From: Labia minor | Lineage: Eukaryota; Arthropoda; Insecta; Dermaptera; Spongiphoridae | Assembly (NCBI GenBank): GCA_963082975.1 | Contig: OY720349.1 | Coordinates: 64,168,501-64,232,500 of the forward strand | Length of the DNA: 64,000 bases | Reading direction: 5' to 3' | Part shown: one piece after another, positions 22,070 to 34,689 of the stretch | Layout: the number at the start of each line of letters is the position of its first letter | How positions within the stretch are numbered: the first letter of the stretch is position 1 | Position numbers and translations under genes: made by a program | Notes under the pieces: model-generated | Told to the model about the DNA's origin: nothing | Seen by the model: the letters and a program-made list of their open reading frames with translations, nothing else | Databases searched by the model: none

Positions 22070-24130
22070 GAAATAAATAAGTGAGGTATTAAAATTTTAC
22101 TTCCTTTCTATTTGAGCTTATTTTTTTTTATTATTATTTTTTTAAAATAAATCCATAAAAATGAAAAAATAAAAAAAATAATTGTTAATCTAGAAAGAGA
22201 CGGACTACTAACTTTTTATTTTTCCATTTCAAATGATTGGAAATTGATTGAATAGTTACTTGCCACTAGAATTTGAAGAATGTTTTTAAAATAATTTTAA
22301 TTTGATTACTCTATTAAATATAATTATTTTAAATGATGTTGTAATAATTGGTAAAATTTTATATACCTACGTATTGATTTTATTTAGAACTATGCAAATT
22401 TCTAATAGAGTTAAAATGACAAAATTAGATGATATGAATTTTGTGTATACATATATCGTGCGGGACACGATCTACGTGACTACATGGAACTCAAAGTGCA
22501 ATTACAAAACAAGAGTTTATCCAATAGGCGGATCTAACAAGTATATAGCTCTTTATATAATAAACTGCGAACTGACTGAATATGTATTTATGAAAGGGTG
22601 ACGAAATTAAATTCAAGAGATTGATTATTATTTTCAAGAATGAATCTTAATCGATCAATTTCTAATTTCTAACAACAATCAACAAACTAAATGTATATTT
22701 GATCATTAAATTTGTATTCTAGTTAAGAAACATATAAAATTTCAGATCTTTAACTGATTTATCAAAAAAAGTAAAGAGTAGAGTAGTTCTTTGAGAACTA
22801 TGATTTTTAATTTTAGATATATTATATATAATAATAGTCATTACAATTATGTTTTGGATTTTAGTAAGGCATATATATATAGTATAAGACTTTAAATGTA
22901 ACTGATTAGTTGAGTGTTGTTAAATATATCCGATTCTGAGTAATAGGATAACTTATTTGCTAATGTTATTACTAAATTTCCGATTTAGTCTAGAACTAAT
23001 AAATATTTTTGTACTTCAAAAATTATACAAAACGTAATATTACGTTCACTTTCTCATTAAATGTCCTAATGTTTGATAAAAACTTTATTAAAACTTTTCT
23101 AATGAATAGATTGATCCATTTTCAGAAATATGGAATTTGTTTATCTAATTCTTATTATATTTATAATAAAATAATAGTACTAATAGAAGTATATCCCACT
23201 AAAAAAATAGTATAATAAAACAGTTCAAGTTATGATTGATATCTACGAATATATTATATGAATCGGATCGTGAGATATTATTTTTATAATTTTTATTTTC
23301 TTTCTGGAATAAATAAATAAATATGATTTAAAGAGATATTATGATATAAATTATTCCAATAGATAAGAATAAATAATCTAGTAAATTGGGGTCGAAAGGT
23401 GGCAGCAACGCTGAGAGGAAAAATAGAGGTGTTTTTGCAGTAAATAAAAGAGTCGATTGGTAAAATCGGTAAATGTAAAGGTAGCAGGGGATGGTGAGGA
23501 TTCCAACTGAAATCAATAATATATATATATATATATATATAAAGAGACTTATAGGACAATCATGTTTTTGAACATATTTCATTACATTTGTTTTATTTAA
23601 ATAGCTACTTTTTTTGTTTAATGTATTTATTTATTTATTTATTTATTTTTTTAATCTACCGATGCTAAACGTGTTAAATTATGTTATTAATGAAACAAAT
23701 CCTGATCAATACGTTATACTGCATGAGGAAAATTTGTTACCAGGAAAACCTATAACTTTTCCACAAAAAAAGCTCGATTGAGTCTGTTAAATCTGTCTAT
23801 ATATTGATTATTCCTCTCATTGTATTTTAATCTTCTAGAATTCACATTGAATCACTCACTCACTGTTTAAATGAATAAATCAAAACCTTTTTTTTTCCTT
23901 TTATATGCAAAGGTATGTTTTAAAACTTTACTATTACGGCTGAGTATGTCAAGATAGGAAATTTCAAAATCAAAATCAACTGATTGCTATTAATTATTTT
24001 TAGGATTAAATTATGTTTTAAAAAATGAATAGATCCATTATATACACGAAATCCTTTTTTGGTCAAATTAAATAATTAAATTTTCATCTTAAAAACAATC
24101 TATACTTTATCAAACATTTCTATTTCTTAT
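22070..24130. other. AT-rich spacer
   Basis: No recognised gene. An unassigned 99-codon frame (22302-22601) has a less AT-biased second half but no known motif. (TA)n at about 23519-23541. Confidence 0.45.
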
Positions 24131-24133
24131 CTT

Positions 24134-25218
24134 TTTACTTTCCCGCATACTTCGTATAAGGGAAGTATTGGAATCGTCAAAAATTTCGACTTCGAGATTT
24201 TGATAGATCTTGACGTTTTAGACCTCCCTGAGTCGGAAAATACCATTTTTCGAATTATGTCTGTGTGTGTGTATGTATGTATGTATGTATGTAATGTCTG
24301 TGAGCAAATTTACTCAAAAACTAATCAAGCTAGGACTTCGAAATTTGGTACACCGATATTATTCACAGTTTGTAGATTTCTATCAAAATTTCGTCAAAAT
24401 CGGTTAACCGGAAGTGGTACTTTACCTACAATGGTTGCGTTTACCTTTCAAGTAAAGTACCAGTTTGCTTCGAGATATTTGCTTCATATTTTGTATATAG
24501 ATTTATAAATATGAAAAAAATTCAGATACCAAATTTCATCATGATCTGACTACCGGAAGTAACATTTTACCTATACAAGTAGCGTTTCCTTTTTTACCGA
24601 CCGACGATAGTAAGGGAGGTATTGTTTTCACACCAAATTTCACCTGTGGATATTTTTAGGTACATATCTCCACGAATCATGCATTTTCTTAACAGAAAAA
24701 AGTATTTTTAGCATGATGTCTGTCCGTCCGTCCGCTGTGTGTCCGTAGAGATGTGTACAGCTTGAACGGCTCAACGGATTTTGATGAAATTTGGTATATT
24801 TACTTAATGCATCAGTATGATGAATGGATTAACTTTTGGTGCAAATCCGGAAACCGGAAGTGCTAGTATTGCCGATCGAAGAGAGGAAGTGAAGGGTTAT
24901 TTTCATATCAAATTTCACGTGAAGGCATATCTCCACTTTGTATTGGTTTTATCCTCGAGAAAAATCATCTTCATTAGTTTTTTCTTAATTTAAAATTATA
25001 TGACGTCACCCAGCACTTCATGACGTCACAGCCAGCCCTTATATATTATAAATAAAATAAAATTAAAAATATTTATATTATATCCATATCTGTTTTTTTT
25101 TACATTTAAAATATCAGTTAACCGGAAGTAGCACTTTATTACATTCTAAATATTCATTCACAACTCTTTATACCTATTTATATGCGGGAAAGTCTAGGGG
25201 AGGACACTCCCGCTTATT
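24134..25218 (+). mobile_element. H3 element (HINE-like), split by a nested H1
   Basis: The 5' end TTTTTACTTTCCCGC carries the subterminal repeat CTTTCCCGCATA (24138-24149), mirrored by TATGCGGGAAAG (25181-25192). The 3' hairpin GGGAG-GACA-CTCCC (25198-25211) is followed by GCTTATT. The interior has a (GTAT)n tract (about 24262-24292), core GAAATTTGGTACAC and AACCGGAAGTGG. An H1 copy sits inside at about 24592-25097, after which H3 sequence resumes (AGTTAACCGGAAGTAGCACT). Confidence 0.8.
24592..25097 (+). mobile_element. H1 element, 3'-truncated, nested in H3
   Basis: Starts TTTTTACCGACCGACG within a T-run and continues through the microsatellite, core and TGACGTCA segments. It lacks the 3' subrepeat and hairpin. 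It proves that H1 transposed after this H3 copy was in place. Confidence 0.8.
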
Positions 25219-25219
25219 T

Positions 25220-27215
25220 ATTTTAGTGTTCTTTTTATTCATTTGAAGCTTTACTCGTATGATCTTTTATGATTATGTTAATAAAATTTGTGATAAAAAT
25301 ATGAATTCTTAATTTAAGAAAAAATTGATCTTTTTTTTATTAAATGATACATTTGCATTAATCCAAAATCAATTACTTAATTAATAGTTTACGAATTAAA
25401 TAAAATCATTTTTTTTTATTATATGTTGTTTTTTAAATAATAATCATGTTATTATTATAATAATTAGTAATATTATAGTCTTATTTAAATATTTAACTAA
25501 TATTTTTTTAGATTTAAATCTCTTACATTAAATATAAAGTGAATATAGAGGTTTGATCTCTTTCTTTAATTTAAAATTTTAATATCTTCAATTTAAATTA
25601 TTTTTAATAATTTTACTTAGTACTTAATAATAATTTAAGTAATATCAATAATTGAGTTACAATTTTATTATTGAGACTAATATTTCAATTATTTGAAATT
25701 AAAAATGTATTCTATTTGAATCTTATTGTATTATTCTCTTTTGGAAAAACAATTTAGTAATGTTTTATAAATTTTAATTATTTCAAATTTTGGCATTTAT
25801 TCATTTTTCTCAAAAATAAATTACACTTATTTAAAAAAATTCTTCCTGAAAGTTATTCTTTATTTGCCCAGTGCTTTATTTGCTATCTATCTTAAATCGA
25901 CAAATCTTATTTTCATTCCTTCCCTCCCCCCTCCACCCATAGTCCCTTTCAAAAACCTTCAAGGATATAAATCCTTAGGACCTTATAGTTTATCCTCTTG
26001 AAATTGCAAATTCTCCCTCCACCCTCCATCGAATAAGTCAATCTGCATCTTATTAATTTTATGATCCATTCTCATTCAAACAATTTCTTAAAAAAAAAAA
26101 AAATCTATTATCATTATATATTCTAGAACTAAACTATTTATATCCATATCCACTCTCCTATTAAAAAGAATTTGTTTGAAAATTTAAAATGTAAATATAT
26201 TAATACATGGTGACATTGTTTTGCTTTTTATTTCTTTTTCTTTCTTATTTCAACTGGAACTGTTTAAGTATGCTAGTTAAAAATTAAAAGGGCCACAAAA
26301 GTAATAATACATATTTCTAGACATTATCTGATCGAAATGAGATTCATTTTTCATAAAGAACGTTATGGCGGCAAGTAAATGTGTATGTGTGAGGGAGAGA
26401 ATAAATTCCTTATTTCATATCTTTATTTTATCGACATTGAGAAGAAGTTTCGAATAATAATATTTCATTTACTAAGAATGTGTTTCTGATAAAAGTAAAG
26501 TAAATTTTCTTAATTAATAAACATAGATTGATAATTAAAATTTAAAATATTATCTTATATTTTTGAATTAAAATCGTTTATTATAATGTAAAGATGATTA
26601 TGTCAAATGTAATTTATAATTTTTATTCTTATAATTAAAATTATTAATGTTAAAAAAATCACTCAATAAACAATAATTAGTTAGTTTTATTTATAAAATT
26701 CTAATAAATAAATAAATATTAAAGAAAACTTTTTGATTTAATTATTTTATTGTTTATTGTTCATTAAAGCATAAATATTTTTTTGATGGCATTTTTATAT
26801 GTATAATTTAACTTGTTAGAAAACTACATAGAAATTTTAACATTAATATTAATATTAATATTCAATTAATAGTTAATTTTTCTTTTCTTTTTGAAATTAA
26901 ATTATGAAAATATAGTTAGTTCTTGATTTTATTTATCTTTTTTTTATTTTTTTTATATTTATTTATTATATTATTTATTCTGACATATAGATATAATTTT
27001 CGGAAATTGTGTGTGTGCCTTTTATAGTAAATAGGAAGCTATGTATATGATACTACTTATACCTCTTTACATCTATCACTCTTTTTTACTTTATATGAAA
27101 AAGATCATCAATGAACGTAAAAGAAATGTTCATTTTTGTTAATTAGAAGAAAAAGTATAAAAACTTTTCAAATTATTTTTATTTTGTTTTTTGTTTTTGT
27201 TACTCGTTAATTCGT
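25220..27215. other. AT-rich spacer
   Basis: No gene or repeat family seen. A C-rich patch at about 25915-26040 is unique. Confidence 0.5.
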
Positions 27216-27219
27216 TGTT

Positions 27220-27620
27220 TTGTGTCTTTGGATTCACCCTCTGGTCGTCCGTTCTTTTAACCCACTCCCACTCCCACTCCCACTCCCACTCCCACCCTCT
27301 ACACAGCGGCGTCAGATCATAGTCGTCTCTCTAACCAATCTCCTTTTAACCCCCGACTGTCTCCTTCCTCGGCTCATTCGGCCAAAATGCTTTCTTTCTC
27401 ATTAGGATAAACAAAAGACGGACAGAATTTCCTGTCTGTTCACCCTGACGACAGCCGTCAGCCTTTTGGTCGTGAACAGGGCGGATTGGTCCTTTTTAGG
27501 ATAGGGCTTCGTCGGTCGTCTTGTCCCGACAAAAGGAAATCCGCGAGATTATCCCTGTCCCCGAAGGGTGCTGGGATCAATAAGGAGACCAACCAGCATA
27601 GAGAGAGAGAGAGGATCTGG
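27220..27620. promoter_or_regulatory. GC-rich island with (CCCACT)n minisatellite
   Basis: A CCCACT hexamer array at 27261-27296 is followed by about 300 bp of unique GC-richer sequence holding the hairpin CTGACG-ACAGC-CGTCAG and ending in a (GA)n run (27600-27614). A 61-codon frame crosses the array but is repeat-derived. Confidence 0.3.
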
Positions 27621-28224
27621 ATTTATTTCAATTTTCTCATTTCCCTCTCCATTTAATTAAAATATTAATATCCTATTTTTAAAAAGAAAAAATTAATTCA
27701 TTCATATTAATCATAATTTGATTTGATTTTGTCTTTTATCTAGAAAAAACTCTGAAATCTCTCTGGTAGACGGATCCGGTTCATTGGTCTTTTTTAAAAT
27801 AAAATTGTGGTAATGAATCTATTTTATACAATAACAAATGAGATTATTCACTTATTTAGATGGATTCATAAACTATTTTTCGTCCAGCAAAATTAATCAA
27901 CTAAATGATGTATAAAAATAGTTAATTTAATTTTTTTTTCTTTTCTAAAATTGTAAAGAAAAATTTCAATTCTAATTAACAGAGTATTAAATAAAATTAG
28001 AATTAAATAAAATGTTGAATAATTTAACATTTTGGTTCATTACAAATAAATAAAAAATTGCATGCTTTTTAACATAGATCACTAAATAATTATAAAATTG
28101 TAAGTCATTATTTAAAGTCAAACTTAAATCTAAGTTCACAAAGTCCTAAAATATTAAAATTGACATATGAGTTCAAACCTCAGCAAATTAAGAAAAATTT
28201 AAAATAATAAAATGTATATGTCGT

Positions 28225-28633
28225 AGGCAAATGGCAATTTTAGGAAAAATAGTATTTGCCTAGACAAAAGTCATTTGGCTAAATCTTTGTTGGGCAAATA
28301 GCTTTAACTATTACAGTAGCCAATTACAAAATTATTCAAAAAAATGTTTGTTCTTTATTGTATATTTATCTAACTTCAGTAGCAAGTCTTAGATAATAAC
28401 AAGTTTTATACAAATTTGTAGTAATGACAATCTTTGATTAATTAAGTTTGAACCTTTATAAAATCTATAAAATATTGTAAAATACTTTACGAATAAAATA
28501 AATTAATATTGAATAAAGGAAAAATGTCAAGTGTGATGAAATTATTATACTTAAAGCTATTTTCCCAACAAAGATTTAGCCAAATGACTTTGTCTAGGCA
28601 AATGCTATTTTCCTAAAGTTTCCATTTGTCTGC
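28225..28633. mobile_element. MITE with about 82-bp terminal inverted repeats
   Basis: Left arm 28225-28306 and right arm 28552-28633 are inverted copies at roughly 90% identity (shared blocks TTTGCCTAGACAAAGTCATT and AGCCAAATGACTTT-type inverses). The 245-bp centre is AT-rich and non-coding. Ends read GGCAAATGG and GACAAATGG inward. No convincing target duplication, so the superfamily is open. Confidence 0.75.
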
Positions 28634-28639
28634 AGCATG

Positions 28640-29525
28640 TAACACGTACACACACACACAAATATATATATATATATATATTTGAGTTATATTTCAATAG
28701 CCATAAAACATCATTAATTATTTATTATTAAATTATATTTGAAATTTAATTACATATATTTCATAAAGGAAAATCAATGGAGAGGTTCAATAACAAATCT
28801 ATGGAAACGTGATATAAAAGTGCACGGACTGAATGGAGGGGGGGGGGGAGGAGTTCAATACAAGTTTGGTGACGAAAATATGTTTCCTGAAGCTTTAAAG
28901 TTCAATAGCACCATTGATTTTAAATTCCACATTTATAAAGAAATATTCAATATTTTAACATTTTATTAATTTTATATACTTGTAAATATATACTTCTATG
29001 TACTTGTATATTAGCAAATATAATTATTTGGACATCATTATTTTTATGTCAACTTAATTTTTTTTTTATTATTATCTAATATTTTAATTTTAAATAATTT
29101 TATTTTTTTTAAACACACATTTTTCTTTAAAATATATTATAATATTATTAAATAATTATTATTTTTAAAACTTTTCTTGTTACAAACGAAGAGATTCAAT
29201 TTAATTTATTCTTACGAATTTTTCTTTATTTCTTTCAAACATTTTCTTTTATTGTATAAAATTGAAAATTTGTTTTTATGAGTTTCTAGTAATTTAATAC
29301 TTTTAATAAATTTCACCAAATCCTTTAATTTTGACTATTTAGTTCAATTCTCTGCAGTGGTAATTTCTTTTTTTCTTTTTTTTTACCACTTTCTATAATC
29401 TATATATTTTAATTAAAAATTTAATTTAATTAATGTTTAAACTGATTTACTTTTGGAAGTTTACAAATTAAATTTTTTTAGTTAGAAATTAAAAAAAAAG
29501 GATTTGAGAAATTGCTTTCTAATGC
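28640..29525. other. AT-rich spacer
   Basis: (CA)n then (TA)n at about 28650-28681 and a G-run near 28840. No gene. Confidence 0.5.
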
Positions 29526-29529
29526 ATAT

Positions 29530-30240
29530 CCGATTGGGCGTTAAAATACTCGTTTATTATTTCCTATTTCAACGCTGATGAGAAAGTACTCATGTAATTT
29601 AATTCAATCTCACACCGCCCATCTATTCTCCTTACTAAATAGTATCTCTTTTGCAAATCGAAATAAATTTTTTCATCTAAAGCCCAATGAGTGGGGGTTG
29701 AATCGACTCTGATGTATTTATCAGACTGTAATGGAGTTCAGGCTTAATTTCTATTTAACTGTATTGAAGTCTCTCCACCTACCAATTCTCTCTCTCTTTC
29801 TATTGGAGATGCATTGAGCTTCTCTAAGAGAGAATTCACCTCACGTTTATTCCACCCTCATCAAACTCACCCCCACACTCATCCCTCCTTAGGACTACTC
29901 ACGAAAATTCGAGCCACCGCTCTTTTTTATGGGTTTCCTATAGATTCATGGTAGCAAAGCAATGAGAGAGGGTGAGTTTTGGGGGTTTTGGTCTATGCAC
30001 CCTCTACGTGTCGGATTATCCTCGGCGGGCCATTTTCCCTCCATTAACATATAGGTGGCGCCGGCGCGATTTTCTTTCCTCTCCCAACCCCTTCCAAAAG
30101 ACGTCGTCTTTCTTTTTGGAGATTTATTTTCCTTTCTTCGTTTAATAAAAAAAACCATCTTGCCATTCATTTGAAAATCTAACACCCTTTCTTCCATCTT
30201 CCTCCTTCACCTTTTTTGTTCATCCATCCACCAAATATCA
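29530..30240. promoter_or_regulatory. GC-richer island with CTCF-like motif
   Basis: AGGTGGCGCC at 30053-30062 matches the core of the Drosophila CTCF motif, within CATATAGGTGGCGCCGG. A palindrome AAAGACGTCGTCTTT lies about 45 bp further. Candidate insulator or enhancer; an 83-codon minus frame across it is unrecognised. Confidence 0.3.
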
Positions 30241-30245
30241 TTTTT

Positions 30246-30247
<2 letters not shown>

Positions 30248-30281
<34 letters not shown>
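30248..30281. repeat. T34 homopolymer
   Basis: 34 consecutive T, the longest homopolymer in the window. Confidence 0.95.
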
Positions 30282-30282
<1 letters not shown>

Positions 30283-30299
30283 TATTAAATTTCGATATA

Positions 30300-32395
30300 T
30301 TTGGATTTATTTAAATCTCATTTCAACGGGTATTTTTTGAATATTTTTTATTTTATCAATTATATAATATTGTATTATATTATTTATTGATAATCATAAT
30401 AATATTTAAAAATAAAAATAATTGAATTAATATTCAATTCAATTTCAATTTTATTAAATAATTTAGATTTAAATTTACTTCAAAGAATTTGAAATCTTAG
30501 AATCTTATTTTTTGAAGAAATTGGTTAAAATAGTAAATTTTTTATAATATTAACTTATAATGATAAATTTAAAATAAAATAAAACATATTTTTCTACACC
30601 CTCTTAAAAGACCCTTTAAAATAAAAGCACTGCTGGAATTGTAATTTAAAAAAATCATGAATCTTTAAATATTTTTATTCTTTAAAGAATAAGTGAAAAA
30701 AATTATTTCTTTTAAATTAAAATAAATAATAAAATAACGTATTTGAGTGATGTATTTAAAATGTTTGATATTTATTTTATCATTGTTTTATATAATAAAA
30801 TAAATTTTCCGTAATAATAATTTTCTTTTCTTCTTAACTTGCTTTGATCTATGGTTCATAAATACCATATAATTACATTTATTATTTGAATAATAAAAAA
30901 AATTATATATATATATATATTTAATTATTTATTCTATTTAAAACGAGGATAATAATTATAATTAAATAATTACTCTCAGCGTTTTAATTGTTTTATGGAT
31001 AATAAATAAAATATGAGAAAAATGTTTATAGTCTTTTGATTGAGTGATCTCTTTAATCATTTTTTTCCACCTTTTATTTAATTCTTTTTATAGTTATCAA
31101 GAGGAAACCACCCCTCCAGTTGCACAGCACCTGAAATCCACATTTAATTCATCTGCCTATTTAAATAGTATGCATTGCCCGTATTGGACTTAATGGGCCA
31201 TTTAATATTAACGCGAGACTCTTTTCATTCTGTTCTGTTTAATCGTCCTAATAAAAACATGCCTTCTTTTCTCTCTCTCTTTCTATCTTTCTCTTTTTCT
31301 CACCACCAGCCCTGTTCGCTTATTACACTCTTTCCCTCCACCAGAGCTTTCTTCCTCCCCACATCTTCTTCTTGCATATCTTCTTTTACTTCTTCATTGT
31401 AACAAGCAATTAAGTTCAAGTTTTGTAGATGATGTCCCAACCGAATGTTGTTAACATTATAATTTTATCGTTTTCATTTGGATCGTTAAGAAAAGAAGAC
31501 AAACCGTTACAAAACTCTTCTTCATCTCCCACCAATTTCAACTTCCATCCCTCAATCCCTACCACTTTTATACTCGAACTTAATTTAAAATTGTCTCCAG
31601 AGTCGTTATTTTCTAAACATTAACCTAAATTAGTAAATAAGTGATAAAAATAGGTTTTGATGTTGAGAAAGAGAGGGAATACCTTCTTTACAGAAAGTGA
31701 AGATAATAGTATAATGACTATTTATACGGGTATATGTTGTTTCGGGTTCTTTCATCCTTTTCTTTGGTGCTCCAATAAACTAAAGATTTAATGATGCTAC
31801 TCAACGGATGTGATATTTTCCCATATAGGCCAACTTTATTATTATCTTGCAATATTGACGTTAATAAAAGCCTAGTCAAGGGACAAAATGTTCTTCTGAG
31901 GTATATATTATATTATAATATTGTGGCTCAAGTCGTTTGCAATATTAGTAGGAGTAGAAAAGTGAAATAACCTTCATTTTCTATTTAGATAAATATAATA
32001 ACTTCAAGTATTACTAGTTAGGAGTAATTTTAAGGAGTTAATAACATTCAGATCCACAACAGACTATACTTTTAATTCAGTCTAATTTGATTTTTGCTAT
32101 TGATAGTAATTCTGTTTGAACATTTTTGTCTAATATACATTTTAATATATAATACATACATACATAAAAGATATAAATTATACATTTTGCATAATATACA
32201 AGATAAATTATATAAGAATTGATAGAGAATGAGGAAAACATTTTAATCAGCTGGTTTCATATTCCAATCGTAACGGTTAATTAGAAAGAACTATATCGAA
32301 TATGTAAAATAAAATTCTCTTTTGTACAAAAATATATAAAAATTGTATACCATATGCATGATAGGGAGTTATATTTTTAAAAATAAAATATATAT
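30300..32395. other. AT-rich spacer with a pyrimidine-rich patch
   Basis: 31080-31400 is C/T-rich and less AT-biased; small frames there lack known motifs. The rest is low-complexity. Confidence 0.45.
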
Positions 32396-32400
32396 ATGTT

Positions 32401-32689
32401 AGAGCAACAAACAAATTTGTGCGGCCCGCCAAGCCTAATAAAACAATATCATTTTATTAGTATCCTAAACTCTTTGATTACTATCAAGTTAAATATATAT
32501 TATAATAATCACTAAAACAATGAAACAATTTTTTAGTTGAGACCTCGAAAGAGACATGTATTATGTGTATAGTTCGTCAAATATTTAAAGTTTAATAATT
32601 TTTTAAGTTGTTTCTTTTTTTGTCTGCAGCCCGTCAAGAAATGCCGAACTTTCGTTTGGCCCTTTGATAAAAATGGTTGTTCACTCCTC
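32401..32689. mobile_element. hAT-like non-autonomous element, degenerate
   Basis: The right end TTCGTTTGGCCC followed by TTGATAAAAATGG and TTGTTCACTCC resembles the 3' end of Charlie/Buster-type hAT elements (inward CAGGRGTGAACAACC). The left side AGAGCAACAAAC followed by GCGGCCCGCC matches the degenerate opposite end. Target duplication not resolved. Confidence 0.45.
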
Positions 32690-32862
32690 CACTAACTAAT
32701 AAAAGATAAAAAGAATTAATTATAAGTTATAAGAATATAAATTATTGTCAAGTCAGAAAAAAAAATATATTTAAATAGCGATCTAATAACTTCTAACTTC
32801 TAACTAATATTAGTTAACCAAATTGCCAGATTTTATTTATTATTATTTGTTTCTCAATTAAA

Positions 32863-33473
32863 ATAAGTTGACCTGTGGCCAGGCACATAACCGACCGACC
32901 GTTTGAAATAAATTAATTTCCAGCTACAGAAACAATTTCAAATAATTAAATGTATCCATTAATGCAATAAAAAACTGACATGGATATAACATAAATATTT
33001 TTAATTTTATTTTATTTTTAATACATAAGTAAGAGCTGGATGTGACTTCATGAAGGGCTGGGTGACGTCATATAATTTTAAATCAAGAAAAAACTAATGA
33101 ACCAATACAAAATGCATGATTCATTGAGATTTGTAAAAAATCTTCTCATGAGAAATTTGATGTGAAAATAACCCTTCCCTTCCTATCGTCCATCGGTAAT
33201 ACTACCACTTCCGGTTTCCCGATTTGCACCAAAAGTTGATCAATTCATCATACTGATGCATAAAGTAAATACACCAAATTTCATCAAAATCTGTTGAGCC
33301 GTTCAAGCTGTACACATCTATACGGACTAACAACGGACGGACGGACAGACATCATTCTAAAAATACTTTTTTCTGTTAAGAAAATGCATGATTCGTTGAG
33401 ATATGTAAAAATCTCCATATATGAAATTTGGTGTGAAAACAATACTTCCTTTACTATCGTCGGTCGGTAAAAA
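32863..33473 (-). mobile_element. H1 element, full length (HINE-like)
   Basis: Reverse copy with hairpin GACCTG-TGGC-CAGGC (one side eroded), subrepeat ACCGACCGACC, core block and short (GGAC)n, ending CGTCGGTCGGTAAAAA. Confidence 0.85.
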
Positions 33474-33474
33474 A

Positions 33475-34030
33475 TTATGATCTAATCAGGCTATCGCTTA
33501 CATTCAGTGAGCCGATCACAAACTGAAAAGTTAAATAAATAGACTAAGAAGAATGAATCTTTTTATCTTATTCTCCCAGTTACCTCTGAGTTAAAAGTAA
33601 ATGAAAATAATTAGACATACTTATTTATTAATCAATAAACTTAAGTTTGAGGAAAATTAAATATCGAATATTGAATATAATCCATGATGAATCTATTTCA
33701 TTTATGTTACAGTTTTTTTTTGTTTTTGTTTTTTTGTTTTTTTATTTTACATTCTGAATATAATATCGAAACGTTCTGTTTATATTTATTTAACAATATT
33801 AATAATGCATTTCGCTACAAACATAGAAGATTTTTTTTTTTTTGATTAAAACAAACATTCAAATCACTCGATATGACTTGATGCTTGTTGCTTTTTATGT
33901 ATATATCTATATGAGTGTGAGTCTGTGTATTTTGAAAAAGCTTAAAACACGAGGTGTACTTTCTTTCTCACCCTCTGTCATTTGCTATCTACTAGATCCG
34001 GGTTTATGAAAGCGTGGTTCGCAATAAAAT

Positions 34031-34067
<37 letters not shown>

Positions 34068-34135
34068 ATATATGTACATACATATATGCATATATACATT
34101 GTATATATATATAGAATAAAAAAAAATCAAACGAT
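33475..34135. other. AT-rich spacer with (TA)n
   Basis: Poly-T runs with interspersed G at about 33712-33742; (TA)n at about 34032-34064. No gene. Confidence 0.5.
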
Positions 34136-34139
34136 ACGT

Positions 34140-34500
34140 AATTAATTCGCGGCCAGCCGGCATTCATCAAGCGGCTCGAGGCGGTTTGCGCGTTAAATGT
34201 CACCCCGTCAACACGCTTACGCCTACGCATACGCACCCTATGGTCACGAGCGGTGTTTATCTCCACGAGGGTTGATCCCATGCATTAATTGGCACAGGCA
34301 TGGATAATCGTCTGCATATAACAACATACCTAACCGTGTCTACTTATCCACTAATAATTGCAATCGAAGCACGGATTGGGTGATGGTAGAGGAGGGTGCC
34401 AACAAAAGTGTGAGGAAGGGTTAGCCATTTTGACTTGGTGACTGGCCCTTTAACTTTCGAGGGCAATGGCTAAAAGCAAAACCAAATCCGGGCAATAAAT
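34140..34500. promoter_or_regulatory. GC-rich island, candidate enhancer
   Basis: Unique sequence with GCATTAATTGGCA (homeodomain/POU-like), repeated ACGC words (TACGCCTACGCATACGC), and GGGTTGATCCC. A minus frame crosses it (to 34281) without known domain. Inferred regulatory. Confidence 0.25.
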
Positions 34501-34611
34501 TCGTCAATTTTTAATTATATGATGGATGAATTGAAGATGGGAAATGTTGAAAAAGAGAAGCTACCAAAAAATTGAAGAAAAATAAATTATAGATTAGATA
34601 AAGGGGCGTTT

Positions 34612-34682
<71 letters not shown>
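34612..34682. repeat. Long (TA)n microsatellite
   Basis: About 70 bp of TA units interrupted by single T insertions. Confidence 0.9.
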
Positions 34683-34689
34683 TTATTCA

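Noticed and set aside
24200..24508. 102-codon plus frame
   Set aside because: Lies wholly in the H3 repeat and crosses its GTAT microsatellite.
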